Part shown: positions 18,912 to 27,861 of the stretch, in pieces
Position numbering within the stretch: position 1 is the first letter of the stretch
How the letters are laid out: each line of letters starts with the position of its first letter
Source of the DNA: Herbaspirillum huttiense
GTDB taxonomy: Bacteria; Pseudomonadota; Gammaproteobacteria; Burkholderiales; Burkholderiaceae_D
DNA length: 64,000 nucleotides
Reading direction: 5' to 3'
Assembly (NCBI RefSeq): GCF_004367745.1
Contig: NZ_CP037993.1
Coordinates: forward strand, 3,534,001-3,598,000
Notes under the pieces: model-generated
The model's input: only the letters and a program-made list of their open reading frames with translations
The model's database searches: none
What the model was told of the DNA's origin: nothing
Made by a program: the position numbers and the translations under genes

Positions 18912-19685
18912 ATGACTGTTTCTTATGTAGTAAGCGGATTTGCCGTAGGACTGCTGGTCGGACTGACCGGGGTCGGTGGCGGCTCGCTCATGACACCGCT
19001 GCTGACCTTGCTGTTCGGCATTCATCCCTCGGTGGCCGTGGGCACCGACCTGGCCTTTGCCTCCGCGACCAAGACCGCCGGCACCCTGGCCCACCGATTC
19101 AAGGGTACGGTGCGCTGGGATGTGGTGCGCCGCCTGTCCTATGGCGCCCTGCCCGCTGCGCTGGTGACCACCCTGCTGCTCAAGCATTTCGGCGCCGTCA
19201 GCGACGGCATCGCCCTGACCATCCGTTATTCGATCGCGATCTCGGTGTTCCTGACCGTGGTGGCCCTGCTGTTCCGCGCACGCATGCAAGCCTGGCTCAA
19301 TGCCCATCCGCAACGCCAGCTGCAGGGTGCCACGCTCGCCAACGCCACCATCGCCGCCGGTGCCCTGCTGGGCACGCTGGTGACGATATCTTCCATCGGT
19401 GCCGGTGCCGTCGGCGCCACCTTGCTCGTGTTGCTGTATCCTCGCCTGTCTCCGGCGGAGATTGCCGGCACCGACATTGCCTATGCCGTGCCGCTGACCG
19501 CGATTGCGGCGCTGGGACACTGGTGGCTGGGTTCGATCAACTGGGAACTGCTGGCGACCTTGTTGCTGGGATCGGTGCCGGGCATCACCATCGGATCGCT
19601 CGCTGCGCGAGCGGTGCCGGAGAAATTCTTGCGCGGCCTGCTGGCCATTACGCTGACGAGCGTTGCAGTCAAGCTGATTTGGTAG
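18912..19685 (+). CDS. Sulfite exporter TauE/SafE-family (TSUP) membrane protein
   Basis: A 257-residue protein with about eight hydrophobic segments. It opens SGFAVGLLVGLTGVGGGSLM, which carries the glycine-rich LTGVGGGSL motif of the TSUP family; a second half has GALLGTLVTISSIGAGAVGA, the internal repeat of that motif. Family members move sulfite, sulfonates or other sulfur anions across the inner membrane. It is the first gene of the sulfur operon, 63 bases before cysI, suggesting export of excess sulfite or import of a sulfur anion. Direction cannot be told. Confidence 0.88.
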   Translation: MTVSYVVSGFAVGLLVGLTGVGGGSLMTPLLTLLFGIHPSVAVGTDLAFASATKTAGTLAHRFKGTVRWDVVRRLSYGALPAALVTTLLLKHFGAVSDGIALTIRYSIAISVFLTVVALLFRARMQAWLNAHPQRQLQGATLANATIAAGALLGTLVTISSIGAGAVGATLLVLLYPRLSPAEIAGTDIAYAVPLTAIAALGHWWLGSINWELLATLLLGSVPGITIGSLAARAVPEKFLRGLLAITLTSVAVKLIW

Positions 19686-19748
19686 GCTCATTTTCAATCG
19701 GGCGCACCCTGATCCGGTCGCCCATAAGACGTTAACAGGGAAGACAAG

Positions 19749-21446
19749 ATGTACCGCTATGACCAATACGATCACCTGATCGTCAAAGAGCGAGTCGCAC
19801 AATACCGGGACCAGGTGCGTCGGCGCCTGTCCGATGAGCTGGCCGAAGACGAATTCCGCATCCTGCGTCTGCAGAACGGGCTCTACCTGCAACGCCATGC
19901 CTACATGCTGCGCATCGCCATTCCCTACGGCATGCTGGCCTCCAATCAACTGCGCAAGTTCGCCGAGATCGCCGTCAAGTACGACCGCGGCTATGGTCAC
20001 TTCACCACCCGCCAGAACATCCAGTTCAACTGGATCAAGCTGGAAGAGTCGCCTGAAATCCTGGAACAGCTGGCCAGCGTGGAAATGCACGCCATCCAGA
20101 CTTCCGGCAACTGCATCCGCAACACCACCTCGGACGAACTGGCCGGTGTGGCCGCCGACGAAATCGTCGATCCGCGCCCCTACGCCGAACTGATCCGCGA
20201 GTGGAGCACCTTCCACCCCGAGTTCGCCTATCTGCCGCGCAAGTTCAAGATCGCCATCAGCGGCGCTGCCGAAGACCGCGCCGCGACCGCGGTACATGAC
20301 ATCGGCCTGCACGTCATCAAGAATGAAGCCGGCGAAGTGGGCTTCCGCGTGCTGGTGGGCGGCGGCATGGGCCGCACCCCCATCCTGGGCAGCGTGATCC
20401 GTGACTTCCTGCCCTGGAAGCACGCCATGTCCTATCTGGAAGCGATCCTGCGCGTCTACAACCAGTACGGCCGCCGCGACAACATGTACAAGGCGCGCAT
20501 CAAGATCCTGGTCAAAGCCATCGGCCCCGAGGAGTTCGCGCGCCAGGTGGAAGAAGAATGGGCCGAGATCAAGGATGGCCCTTCCACCCTGACCGAAGAA
20601 GAACTGCAGCGCGTGGCCAAGTTCTTCACCGATCCGGCCTACGAAACCCTGCCGGCCGTGGATGCGGAATATGAACGCCTGAAGGCTGAAGACCGTGGTT
20701 TCGCCAACTGGATCAAGCGCAACGTCAAGGCGCACAAGAAGGCCGGCTATGCAGCCGTGCTGCTGTCGCTGAAGAAGCCGGGCGTGCCGCCGGGCGACAT
20801 CACCGCCGACCAGATGAACTTCGTGGCCGACCTGGCCGACCAGTACAGCTTCGGCGAACTGCGCGTGACCCACGAACAGAACCTGGTGCTGGCCGACGTC
20901 AAACAATCCGAACTGTATGCGCTGTGGAAGGCAGCCAAGTCGCATGGCCTGGCTACGCCCAACATCGGCCTCTTGACCGACATCATCTGCTGCCCCGGCG
21001 GCGACTTCTGCTCGCTGGCCAATGCCAAGTCGATCCCGATCGCCCAGGCCATCGCCGAGAAATTCGAGAACATCGACTTCCAGCATGACATCGGCGACAT
21101 CGAACTGAACATCTCCGGTTGCATCAACGCCTGCGGCCACCACCACGTGGGCAATATCGGCATCCTGGGCGTGGACAAGGATGGTTCCGAGTGGTACCAG
21201 GTGTCGCTGGGCGGCGCCCAGGGCAACGAGTCCTCGATCGGCAAAATCATCGGCCCCTCGTTCTCGGCCACCCAGATGCCGACCGTGATCGACCGCCTGC
21301 TGCAGGTGTACGTCAAGCAGCGCACCGAGGAAGAACGCTTCATCGACACCGTGCGCCGCATCGGTGTGACCCCGTTCAAGGAGTTCGTTTACGCAACGCC
21401 GATCCGTTCGGCCGAGTATGTCGCAGGAGAAGACGCAAATGCCTGA
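19749..21446 (+). CDS. cysI: Sulfite reductase hemoprotein subunit (nitrite/sulfite reductase family)
   Basis: Reduces sulfite to sulfide with six electrons using siroheme and a 4Fe-4S cluster; 565 residues. The siroheme-ligating Cys cluster is present: CCPGGDFCSLANAK (Cys-X5-Cys) and, 45 or so residues later, GCINACGHH (Cys-X3-Cys). Other marks are GYGHFTTRQNIQFNW and TSGNCIRNTT. The usual flavoprotein partner CysJ is absent; the next gene encodes a DUF934 protein, a known substitute context in beta- and alphaproteobacteria. Electrons may come from ferredoxin instead. It overlaps the DUF934 gene by 8 bases. Confidence 0.93.
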   Translation: MYRYDQYDHLIVKERVAQYRDQVRRRLSDELAEDEFRILRLQNGLYLQRHAYMLRIAIPYGMLASNQLRKFAEIAVKYDRGYGHFTTRQNIQFNWIKLEESPEILEQLASVEMHAIQTSGNCIRNTTSDELAGVAADEIVDPRPYAELIREWSTFHPEFAYLPRKFKIAISGAAEDRAATAVHDIGLHVIKNEAGEVGFRVLVGGGMGRTPILGSVIRDFLPWKHAMSYLEAILRVYNQYGRRDNMYKARIKILVKAIGPEEFARQVEEEWAEIKDGPSTLTEEELQRVAKFFTDPAYETLPAVDAEYERLKAEDRGFANWIKRNVKAHKKAGYAAVLLSLKKPGVPPGDITADQMNFVADLADQYSFGELRVTHEQNLVLADVKQSELYALWKAAKSHGLATPNIGLLTDIICCPGGDFCSLANAKSIPIAQAIAEKFENIDFQHDIGDIELNISGCINACGHHHVGNIGILGVDKDGSEWYQVSLGGAQGNESSIGKIIGPSFSATQMPTVIDRLLQVYVKQRTEEERFIDTVRRIGVTPFKEFVYATPIRSAEYVAGEDANA

Positions 21447-21966
21447 AATCATCAAGAACAAAACCGTCGTCAGCGACGACTGGACCGTCCTGCGCCTGGC
21501 TGAAGGCGAGACCGCAGAAACCGTGAGCGTGCCGCAAGGCCGCGTGATCGTGCCGCTGAAGGTATGGCAGGCCCAGGGCGAGGCCCTGAAGTCGCGCGCC
21601 GAGATCGGCGTCTGGCTGGCCAGCGATGAACGTCCGGAAGAACTGAAGGGCCAGCTGGACAGCTTCAAGCTCGTCGCCGTGGACTTCCCCAAGTTCGCCG
21701 ATGGCCGTGGCTATTCCATCGCTTACAACCTGCGCGCCCGCCTGGGCTACACCGGCGAGCTGCGCGCCATCGGCGACGTGCTGCGCGACCAGTTGTTCTA
21801 CATGCAGCGCGTGGGCTTCGACGCCTTCGCCGTGCGTGCCGACAAGAACATCCACGATGCCGTCAAGGGCCTGACCGACTTCTCCGAGAAGTACCAGACC
21901 TCCTGGGACGAGAAGAACCCGCTGTTCCGCCGCGTCAAGCGCGAAACCGTGCAAACCGCCGACTGA
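21439..21966 (+). CDS. DUF934 protein, sulfite-reductase-associated
   Basis: A 175-residue soluble protein of the DUF934 family, whose genes accompany cysI in organisms without cysJ. I chose the start at MPEIIKNKTVVSDDW (21439) because AGGAGA lies about 9 bases upstream; an in-frame ATG at 21418 is possible. The characteristic core is VAVDFPKFADGRGYSIAYNLR, then LGYTGELRAIGDVLRDQLFY and MQRVGFDAFAVR. No cysteine pair or flavin motif is seen, so a direct redox role is not supported by sequence. A role in electron delivery or assembly of CysI is an inference from gene order. Confidence 0.88.
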   Translation: MPEIIKNKTVVSDDWTVLRLAEGETAETVSVPQGRVIVPLKVWQAQGEALKSRAEIGVWLASDERPEELKGQLDSFKLVAVDFPKFADGRGYSIAYNLRARLGYTGELRAIGDVLRDQLFYMQRVGFDAFAVRADKNIHDAVKGLTDFSEKYQTSWDEKNPLFRRVKRETVQTAD

Positions 21967-21996
21967 GGCGCGATCGTGAAGAAGGAAGGACAGCCC

Positions 21997-22728
21997 ATGG
22001 CTACCCCAGGCTTGCAAGAACTCATCGCCAAGACCCAGGCCACGCTGGAACGCATCGCCGCCGAGTACGCCCCGGCGGCGCTGGCCTCCAGCCTGGCGGC
22101 CGAAGACATGGTGCTGACCGACCTGATCCTGCGCGGCCAGCTGCAGGATCGCATCAGCATCTTCACCCTGGAAACCGGCCGCCTGCACAAGGAAACCGTA
22201 GGCATGCTGGACCGCATCCGCGAGGCCTACGATTACGAGGTCGCGCCCTATCGTCCCCAGCCTGAAGCGGTGGAAGCCTACGTGCAGAAGAACGGCGCCA
22301 ACGCCTTCTACGACAGCGTGGAACTGCGCAAGGAGTGCTGCCACATCCGCAAGATGGAGCCGCTCAATCGCGCCCTGCAGGGCAAGGCTTCGTGGGTCAC
22401 CGGCCAGCGCCGCGCGCAATCGGTCACGCGGGCCGAGCTGCACGTGCAGGAACGGGACGAAGCCCACGGCATGGAGAAGTTCAACCCCCTGGCCGACTGG
22501 TCGGAACAGGACGTGTGGGACTACATCCGCGCCAACGACGTGCCCTACAACCCGCTGCACGACCAGGGTTATCCGTCCATCGGCTGCGAGCCCTGTACCC
22601 GCGCCATCCAGCCCGGTGAAGATATCCGCGCCGGTCGCTGGTGGTGGGAGAACCCCGACTCCAAGGAATGCGGCCTGCACGTGGTCGACGGCAAGCTGGT
22701 GCGCATCAAGGCGCATGCAGCGAGCTGA
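21997..22728 (+). CDS. cysH: Phosphoadenylyl/adenylyl-sulfate reductase (APS-type, 4Fe-4S)
   Basis: Reduces activated sulfate to sulfite. The start at 21997 is favoured by GAAGGAAGGA 6 bases upstream; a GTG at 21976 is in frame. In the 243-residue form the four cluster cysteines are Cys114-Cys115 (KECCHIRK) and Cys197/Cys200 (GCEPC). The catalytic Cys225 is in SKECGLHV. The PP-loop-like SSLAAEDMVLTD binds the nucleotide. The CC...CxxC set marks the plant/bacterial-type APS reductase; classical E. coli PAPS reductase lacks it. This agrees with a CysND pair without CysC in the operon: APS would be reduced directly. Confidence 0.93.
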   Translation: MATPGLQELIAKTQATLERIAAEYAPAALASSLAAEDMVLTDLILRGQLQDRISIFTLETGRLHKETVGMLDRIREAYDYEVAPYRPQPEAVEAYVQKNGANAFYDSVELRKECCHIRKMEPLNRALQGKASWVTGQRRAQSVTRAELHVQERDEAHGMEKFNPLADWSEQDVWDYIRANDVPYNPLHDQGYPSIGCEPCTRAIQPGEDIRAGRWWWENPDSKECGLHVVDGKLVRIKAHAAS

Positions 22729-22777
22729 ACCAGAATTCAATCAAAGCAACAACAAGCAACGCATCGGAAGGTCCGGC

Positions 22778-23713
22778 ATGAACACTGCGGTAGACACCCT
22801 CTTTTTGGACAACGCCAGCAACCGTCACCTCGACTGGCTGGAATCGGAAGCCATCCACATCATGCGCGAGGTCGCGGCCGAGTGCAGCAACCCGGCGCTG
22901 CTGTTCTCCGGCGGCAAGGACTCGGTAGTGTTGCTGCGCATCGCCGAGAAGGCCTTCCGCCCCGGCAAATTCCCCTTCCCGCTGGTGCACATCGACACCG
23001 GGCACAACTTCCCGGAAGTCATCGAATTCCGTGACCGCCGCGCCGCTGAACTGGGCGAGCGCCTAGTGGTGCGTTCGGTGGAAGATTCGATCAAGCGCGG
23101 CACCGTGCGCCTGCGCAATCCGCAAACCGATTCGCGCAACGCCGCGCAAGCCGTGACGCTGCTGGAAACCATCGAAGAATTCAAGTTCGACGCCTGTATC
23201 GGCGGCGCGCGCCGTGATGAAGAAAAAGCCCGCGCCAAGGAACGCATCTTTTCCTTCCGCGACGAATTCGGCCAATGGAACCCCAAGGCCCAGCGCCCCG
23301 AGCTGTGGGACCTGTATAACACCCGCGTGCATCCGGGCGAGAACATGCGCGTCTTCCCCATCTCGAACTGGACCGAGCTGGACGTGTGGCAGTACATCGC
23401 CCGCGAAAAGCTGGCCCTGCCCTCGATCTACTTCGCCCATGAGCGCGAGGTGATCCCGCGCAATGGCCTGCTGGTGCCGCTCACCGACCTCACCCCGGCG
23501 CGCGAAGGCGAGACCGTGGAGAAGCAGGTCGTGCGCTTCCGCACGGTGGGCGACATCTCCTGCACCTGCCCGGTGTCTTCCGATGCCGCTTCGGTGGAAG
23601 CCATCATCGCCGAGACCGCAGTGACCCAGATTACCGAGCGCGGCGCGACCCGCATGGACGACCAGACGTCCGAAGCCTCGATGGAAAAACGCAAGAAGGA
23701 AGGATATTTCTGA
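22778..23713 (+). CDS. cysD: Sulfate adenylyltransferase subunit 2
   Basis: Small ATP-sulfurylase subunit that makes APS from sulfate and ATP with GTPase partner CysN; 311 residues. The start MNTAVDTLFLDN at 22778 has GGAAGG 6 bases upstream; the frame is open far upstream but into cysH. The PP-loop ATP-binding motif is LLFSGGKDSVVLL near residue 42. Conserved blocks include VHIDTGHNFPEVIEFRD and GGARRDEEKARAKERIFSFR, and the C-terminus KRKKEGYF is characteristic. Its stop overlaps the cysN start by one base (TGATG), so the two subunits are translationally coupled. Confidence 0.95.
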   Translation: MNTAVDTLFLDNASNRHLDWLESEAIHIMREVAAECSNPALLFSGGKDSVVLLRIAEKAFRPGKFPFPLVHIDTGHNFPEVIEFRDRRAAELGERLVVRSVEDSIKRGTVRLRNPQTDSRNAAQAVTLLETIEEFKFDACIGGARRDEEKARAKERIFSFRDEFGQWNPKAQRPELWDLYNTRVHPGENMRVFPISNWTELDVWQYIAREKLALPSIYFAHEREVIPRNGLLVPLTDLTPAREGETVEKQVVRFRTVGDISCTCPVSSDAASVEAIIAETAVTQITERGATRMDDQTSEASMEKRKKEGYF

Positions 23714-25044
23714 TGAACGCCGCCGCAACCCAAGCACAACTGGCCCAGGCCTCCGCGCAACCGCACGAACGCGGCCTGCTGCGCTTCATCACCGCCGGTT
23801 CCGTGGACGATGGCAAGAGCACCCTGATCGGCCGCCTGCTGTTCGACAGCAAGGGCATCTTCGCCGACCAGCTCGACGCCATCTCGCGCGCCAAGCACAA
23901 GCGTACCGTGGGCGACACGGTGGACCTGTCGCTGCTCACCGATGGCCTGGAAGCCGAGCGCGAGCAAGGCATCACCATCGACGTGGCCTATCGCTACTTC
24001 GCCACCCCCAAGCGCAAGTTCATCATCGCCGACACCCCGGGCCATGAGCAGTACACCCGCAACATGGTGACCGGTGCCTCGACTGCCGACGCCGTGATCA
24101 TCCTGGTGGACGTGTCCAAGGTGAAGCTGGGCGAGGATGGCAGCGTGGAACTGCTGACCCAGACCAAGCGCCACTCCACCATCGCCCACCTGCTGCAGAT
24201 CCAGCACGTGATCGTGGCCGTCAACAAGATGGACCTGGTGGACTACGACCAGACCGTCTATGACCGCATCGTTGGCGCTTACCAGCAGTTCGCGCAGCAA
24301 CTGGGCTTGAAAGACGTCCACGCCATTCCGCTGTCGGCGCTGGCCGGCGACAACGTGGTGGAAGCCAGCGCCCGCATGCCCTGGTACCAGGGCCCGACGC
24401 TGATCACCTTGCTGGAGTCGCTGTCGGTCTATGAAGATGCGCACGAAGAAGCCTTCCGCTTCCCGGTGCAGCTGGTGGCGCGCCACAACGGCCATGAAGC
24501 CAATGACTTCCGCGGCTACATGGGTCGCATCGAAGCCGGCAAGGTGGCCAAGGGCGACAAGCTGGTAGTGCTGCCCAGCGGCCAGAGTGCCACCGTCAAG
24601 GACATCCAGACCCTGGACGGTTCACTGGAATCGGCCACGGCCGGCCAGTCAGTGACCCTCCTGCTGGACGAATACCTGGACATCTCGCGCGGCGACCTGT
24701 TGGCCGCCGAGGCACAGCCGTCCACCATCCTGAAGACCATCAACGCGGATGTCTGCTGGCTCTCCGAAGAACCGCTGGACCTGCGCCGCAAGTACTGGCT
24801 CAAGCACACCACCAAGCAGGTGGCCGCGCGCGTGGCCAAGGTCGATACGCTGCTGGACATCAACACCCAGGAACGCCGTCCCGCCGATACGCTCAAGCTC
24901 AATGACATCGCCCGCATCAGCGTGAACGTGCAGCAGCCCATCGCGGCCGATGCCTACCAGGACATCCGTGCCACTGGCGCCTTCATCCTGATCGACGAAG
25001 TGAGCCACCAGACGGTGGCCGCTGGTATGATTCGGATCGACTGA
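23713..25044 (+). CDS. cysN: Sulfate adenylyltransferase subunit 1 (GTPase)
   Basis: Large, regulatory GTPase subunit of ATP sulfurylase, 443 residues. G motifs: G1 GSVDDGKSTLIGRLL near residue 32, G2 in QGITIDVAYRYF, G3 DTPGHEQYTRNMVTGAS, G4 NKMDLVDYD, followed by two elongation-factor-type beta-barrels. No CysC (APS kinase) domain is fused at the C-terminus, which fits the APS-type CysH. It is followed after 37 bases by cobA. Confidence 0.95.
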   Translation: MNAAATQAQLAQASAQPHERGLLRFITAGSVDDGKSTLIGRLLFDSKGIFADQLDAISRAKHKRTVGDTVDLSLLTDGLEAEREQGITIDVAYRYFATPKRKFIIADTPGHEQYTRNMVTGASTADAVIILVDVSKVKLGEDGSVELLTQTKRHSTIAHLLQIQHVIVAVNKMDLVDYDQTVYDRIVGAYQQFAQQLGLKDVHAIPLSALAGDNVVEASARMPWYQGPTLITLLESLSVYEDAHEEAFRFPVQLVARHNGHEANDFRGYMGRIEAGKVAKGDKLVVLPSGQSATVKDIQTLDGSLESATAGQSVTLLLDEYLDISRGDLLAAEAQPSTILKTINADVCWLSEEPLDLRRKYWLKHTTKQVAARVAKVDTLLDINTQERRPADTLKLNDIARISVNVQQPIAADAYQDIRATGAFILIDEVSHQTVAAGMIRID

Positions 25045-25081
25045 ATTTCCTTCGATCCGCAATCGTCTCTTCGACCAGGCC

Positions 25082-25843
25082 ATGGCCACCCAACAGGCAG
25101 CGACTTCACCTTCTTCCGATTCACCCGCCCCCAGCCCGGAGCATCCGGGCATGGTGTGGCTGATCGGCTCCGGCCCCGGGGCCGCTGACCTGTTGACGGT
25201 ACGCGCCGCACGCCTGCTGGCGCAGGCCGACATCGTGCTGCACGATGCCCTGGTCACCGAAGAAATCCTGGCACTGTGTCCGCAAGCCGTGCAGGTGTCG
25301 GTGGGCAAGCGCAGCGGCCAGCGCTCCACGGCCCAGCCGGTGATCAACCAGAAGCTGGTCGAAGCCGCGCAGCAGTACCGCCGCGTAGTACGCCTCAAAG
25401 GCGGCGACCCCATGCTCTTCGGCCGTGCCGATGAAGAGATGCGGGCGCTTGAAGCCAACCACATCCCTTACGAAATCGTCCCCGGCATTACTGCCGCACT
25501 GGCTGCCGCCTCGGCCGCCAAGCGTCCGCTCACACGGCGCGGGATTGCGCGCAGCGTCTCGCTGTTCACCTCCAGCACGGGCGTGGACGAGCCGGATGAA
25601 GTGCGCATGCCCAATGGCGATACGCTGGTGCAGTACATGGGCGGACGCGAAGCCACGGCCACGGCGCAGCGCTTGCTGGCTTTGGGCCATGCGCCCGATA
25701 CGCCGGTCGTAGTGGTGGAGAACTGCAGCCGTCCTGACGAGCACATCTACCATCTGCAACTGGCCGGTCTGGAGGCCGGACTGCAAGCCTGCAGCGGGCC
25801 GGTGCTGGTGATGATCGGGCCGGCGCTGGCGGATCGGGACTGA
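25082..25843 (+). CDS. cobA: Uroporphyrinogen-III C-methyltransferase (SUMT)
   Basis: Methylates uroporphyrinogen III twice with SAM to give precorrin-2, the branch point to siroheme and cobalamin; 253 residues. Motifs: [20 protein letters not shown] at the N-terminus, [38 protein letters not shown] and [20 protein letters not shown]. It is a single-domain enzyme, not a CysG fusion. In this operon it supplies precorrin-2 for the siroheme of CysI. The dehydrogenase step has no gene in the window; the metal-insertion step may be done by the CbiX encoded at 26298-26681. Confidence 0.93.
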   Translation: MATQQAATSPSSDSPAPSPEHPGMVWLIGSGPGAADLLTVRAARLLAQADIVLHDALVTEEILALCPQAVQVSVGKRSGQRSTAQPVINQKLVEAAQQYRRVVRLKGGDPMLFGRADEEMRALEANHIPYEIVPGITAALAAASAAKRPLTRRGIARSVSLFTSSTGVDEPDEVRMPNGDTLVQYMGGREATATAQRLLALGHAPDTPVVVVENCSRPDEHIYHLQLAGLEAGLQACSGPVLVMIGPALADRD

Positions 25844-25848
25844 AGCTC

Positions 25849-26220
25849 ATGCACCTGCTCCACGACCCTGCCGCCCCTGCAGCTGCTGCCATCGATTTCG
25901 AGGCCTTCCTCAAGGTCGATATCCGCATCGGCACCATCATCGCCGCAGACGCCTTCCCTGAAGCACGCAAGCCTGCGTTCAAACTGAGGATCGATTTCGG
26001 CCCGGGCATCGGCGTGCGCCAGAGCAGCGCCCAGATCACCACCCACTACACGCCGGAGCAGTTGGTCGGCCGTCAGGTGGCGGCGGTAGTGAATTTCCCG
26101 CCGCGCCAGATCGGCAAGTTCATGTCGGAAGTCCTGACGCTGGGCTTTCCTGACGCCCAGGGCGAGGTGGTGTTGTTCAAGCCCGACCAGGCCGTGCCCA
26201 ACGGCGCTCGCCTGTTCTGA
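25849..26220 (+). CDS. csaA: tRNA-binding domain protein, CsaA-like
   Basis: A 123-residue single OB-fold protein of the CsaA/tRNA-binding family ([60 protein letters not shown], ending VPNGARLF). CsaA proteins bind tRNA and have been linked to export chaperoning in Bacillus. It starts 5 bases after the cobA stop, so it is probably cotranscribed with the sulfur operon, an odd partner whose functional link I cannot see. It ends a run of eight same-strand genes; the hairpin that follows has its T-tract on the other strand. Confidence 0.85.
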   Translation: MHLLHDPAAPAAAAIDFEAFLKVDIRIGTIIAADAFPEARKPAFKLRIDFGPGIGVRQSSAQITTHYTPEQLVGRQVAAVVNFPPRQIGKFMSEVLTLGFPDAQGEVVLFKPDQAVPNGARLF

Positions 26221-26239
26221 AGGGCTCACGGCCCCCCCC

Positions 26240-26269
26240 AAAAAAAAGATGGCCCGTTTCCGGGCCATC
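26240..26269 (-). terminator. Intrinsic terminator of cbiX
   Basis: The stem GATGGCCCG (26248-26256) and CGGGCCATC (26261-26269) with loop TTTC is followed, on the minus strand, by eight Ts (26240-26247). It fits a terminator for cbiX; the plus-strand side lacks Ts, so the sulfur operon may use the hairpin only weakly. Confidence 0.85.
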
Positions 26270-26297
26270 GTCGCATCCAGGAGTGCTGACCGCCGGA

Positions 26298-26681
26298 TCA
26301 GCTATTGACCGTCCCCACGCAATACGCCGCAATCGCCTTCAACACCGCCTCATCCTCGCCAACTGCAGCGACGGTGCGCACGTCCACACCCGGATGCGCC
26401 TGGCGCAATTGCTCCAGCAGTTCCGGCAGATCACGGCGAACGTGGCCGCCCTGCCCCAGGAACACCGGAATGACGGTCACGCGCCGGCTGCCGGCGGCAA
26501 TCTGCCGCGCCGCCACGGTCGGCAGGTCCGGCTGCATCAGTTCCAGAAAGGCCAGCTCCACGCTGGTCCCCGGCATGGCCGCCTGCGTCAGCGCGCGCAG
26601 GCGCTCGAAAGGCGCAGCCCAGGCAGGGTCGCGAGCGCCGTGGGCGAACAGGATCAGGCTTTGGGAGGTGGCTTGGCTCAT
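26298..26681 (-). CDS. cbiX: CbiX-type sirohydrochlorin chelatase
   Basis: A 127-residue single-domain class II chelatase (SirB/CbiX). The first metal-binding motif is ILFAHGARDPAWAAPFERL, with His14 as ligand; the second is VTVIPVFLGQGGHVRRDLPE. It inserts Fe or Co into sirohydrochlorin. Convergence with the cys/cobA operon points to siroheme synthesis for sulfite reductase. A cobalamin role is less likely because no other corrin-ring gene is present. Confidence 0.88.
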   Translation of the reverse strand: MSQATSQSLILFAHGARDPAWAAPFERLRALTQAAMPGTSVELAFLELMQPDLPTVAARQIAAGSRRVTVIPVFLGQGGHVRRDLPELLEQLRQAHPGVDVRTVAAVGEDEAVLKAIAAYCVGTVNS

Positions 26682-26729
26682 GATGTGCAGCAGTCTTTCA
26701 GGCTAAATAAACGAAATCGCAGGACGAAC

Positions 26730-27860
26730 TCAGGTCCGCTCCACCCACCACAGCGCGCCAATGGCCAGCACCATGAACAGCAGGCTGGGCAAGGCCGCGG
26801 TCATGAAGGCCGGCCAGGTATTGAGCAGACCCAGATGGGAGAACAGGCTGTTGATGAGCTGGAAGCAGACGCCGATCATGATGCCGGTGAAGATCTTCAG
26901 GCTCACGCCACCGGCACGGAAATGCAGGTAGGCAAACGGCAAGGCCAGCGCCAGCATCACGAAGATCGACAGCGGATAGACGATCTTCTTCCAGAACGCG
27001 ATTTCGTAACGGTCGGTGCGCTGATTGTTGGCTTCCAAATGCTTGGTGTAGGCCAGCAGGTCATAAGCCGACATGCGGTCCGGATCGGCGAAGAGCACCG
27101 AGAGGATTTCCGGCGTCACTTCCGACACCAGCTTCAGCTGCGGCAGCTTCACGGTCTTGACCGGCTCGGTGATCTTGCGGTCCTTGCCGCCGACGAAGTC
27201 CGATTGCACCACGTCGTTGAGCACCCACTGATGATTGCCCTCGTAGATGCCATCCTTGGCCACAACCATGCGCGCCATGTGGAAGTCGGTATCGAGCTCG
27301 TACAGCTTGACGCCTTCGATGCGGCCATCCGGTTGCACGGTCTGGATGTTGATGAAGCGGCTGCCGGTGACGTTGCCTTCCAGGCCGTTGTCCTTGATGA
27401 CGTCCTTGGCCCACATGCCCGAGCGGAACTGCGAAGACATCGATGCCCCCTGCGCCTGCAGCTTGAGCTTTTCGGCCCACTCGGACGCCTTGGGCGCGAT
27501 CAGCTCGCCGAACACGATGGTCAGCACCGCAAAGCCCACACCGATGCGCAGCAGCACCTTGGCCGCCATGCCGGTGGACATGCTGGAGACGCGCATGATG
27601 GTGAATTCCGAGCGCGCCGCCAGTTGCGAGAGCGTGTAGATGGTGCCGATCAGCACCGCCGTCGGCATCAGTTCATAGACATTGCCGGGCAAGCCCATGA
27701 GCACATAGAACACCGCCTGCTGCAGCTTGTAGCCATTGCGGCCGACCTGCTCCAGCTGGCCCATCATCTCGAAGAAGGCGAACAGCGCCAGGAAGGCCGC
27801 CAGTGCGAACAGCACCGAGCGGGTGATCTCGGCAGTGAAGTAACGTTGGATGACTCTCAT
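26730..27860 (-). CDS. lptG: LPS export ABC transporter permease LptG
   Basis: Inner-membrane component of the LptB2FGC complex that extracts lipopolysaccharide for transport to the outer membrane; 376 residues. Three transmembrane helices at the N-terminus (TRSVLFALAAFLALFAFFEM first), a periplasmic beta-jellyroll in the middle (about 120-270) and three helices at the C-terminus (YPLSIFVMLALALPFAYLHF) match the YjgP/YjgQ family. Its start lies one base after the lptF stop. Confidence 0.93.
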   Translation of the reverse strand: MRVIQRYFTAEITRSVLFALAAFLALFAFFEMMGQLEQVGRNGYKLQQAVFYVLMGLPGNVYELMPTAVLIGTIYTLSQLAARSEFTIMRVSSMSTGMAAKVLLRIGVGFAVLTIVFGELIAPKASEWAEKLKLQAQGASMSSQFRSGMWAKDVIKDNGLEGNVTGSRFINIQTVQPDGRIEGVKLYELDTDFHMARMVVAKDGIYEGNHQWVLNDVVQSDFVGGKDRKITEPVKTVKLPQLKLVSEVTPEILSVLFADPDRMSAYDLLAYTKHLEANNQRTDRYEIAFWKKIVYPLSIFVMLALALPFAYLHFRAGGVSLKIFTGIMIGVCFQLINSLFSHLGLLNTWPAFMTAALPSLLFMVLAIGALWWVERT

Positions 27861-27861
27861 C

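Noticed and set aside
18759-21692. 977-codon open frame antisense to the tauE-like gene and cysI
   Set aside because: It spans several real genes and intergenic regions, has no domain signals and follows the codon mirror pattern of high-GC DNA.
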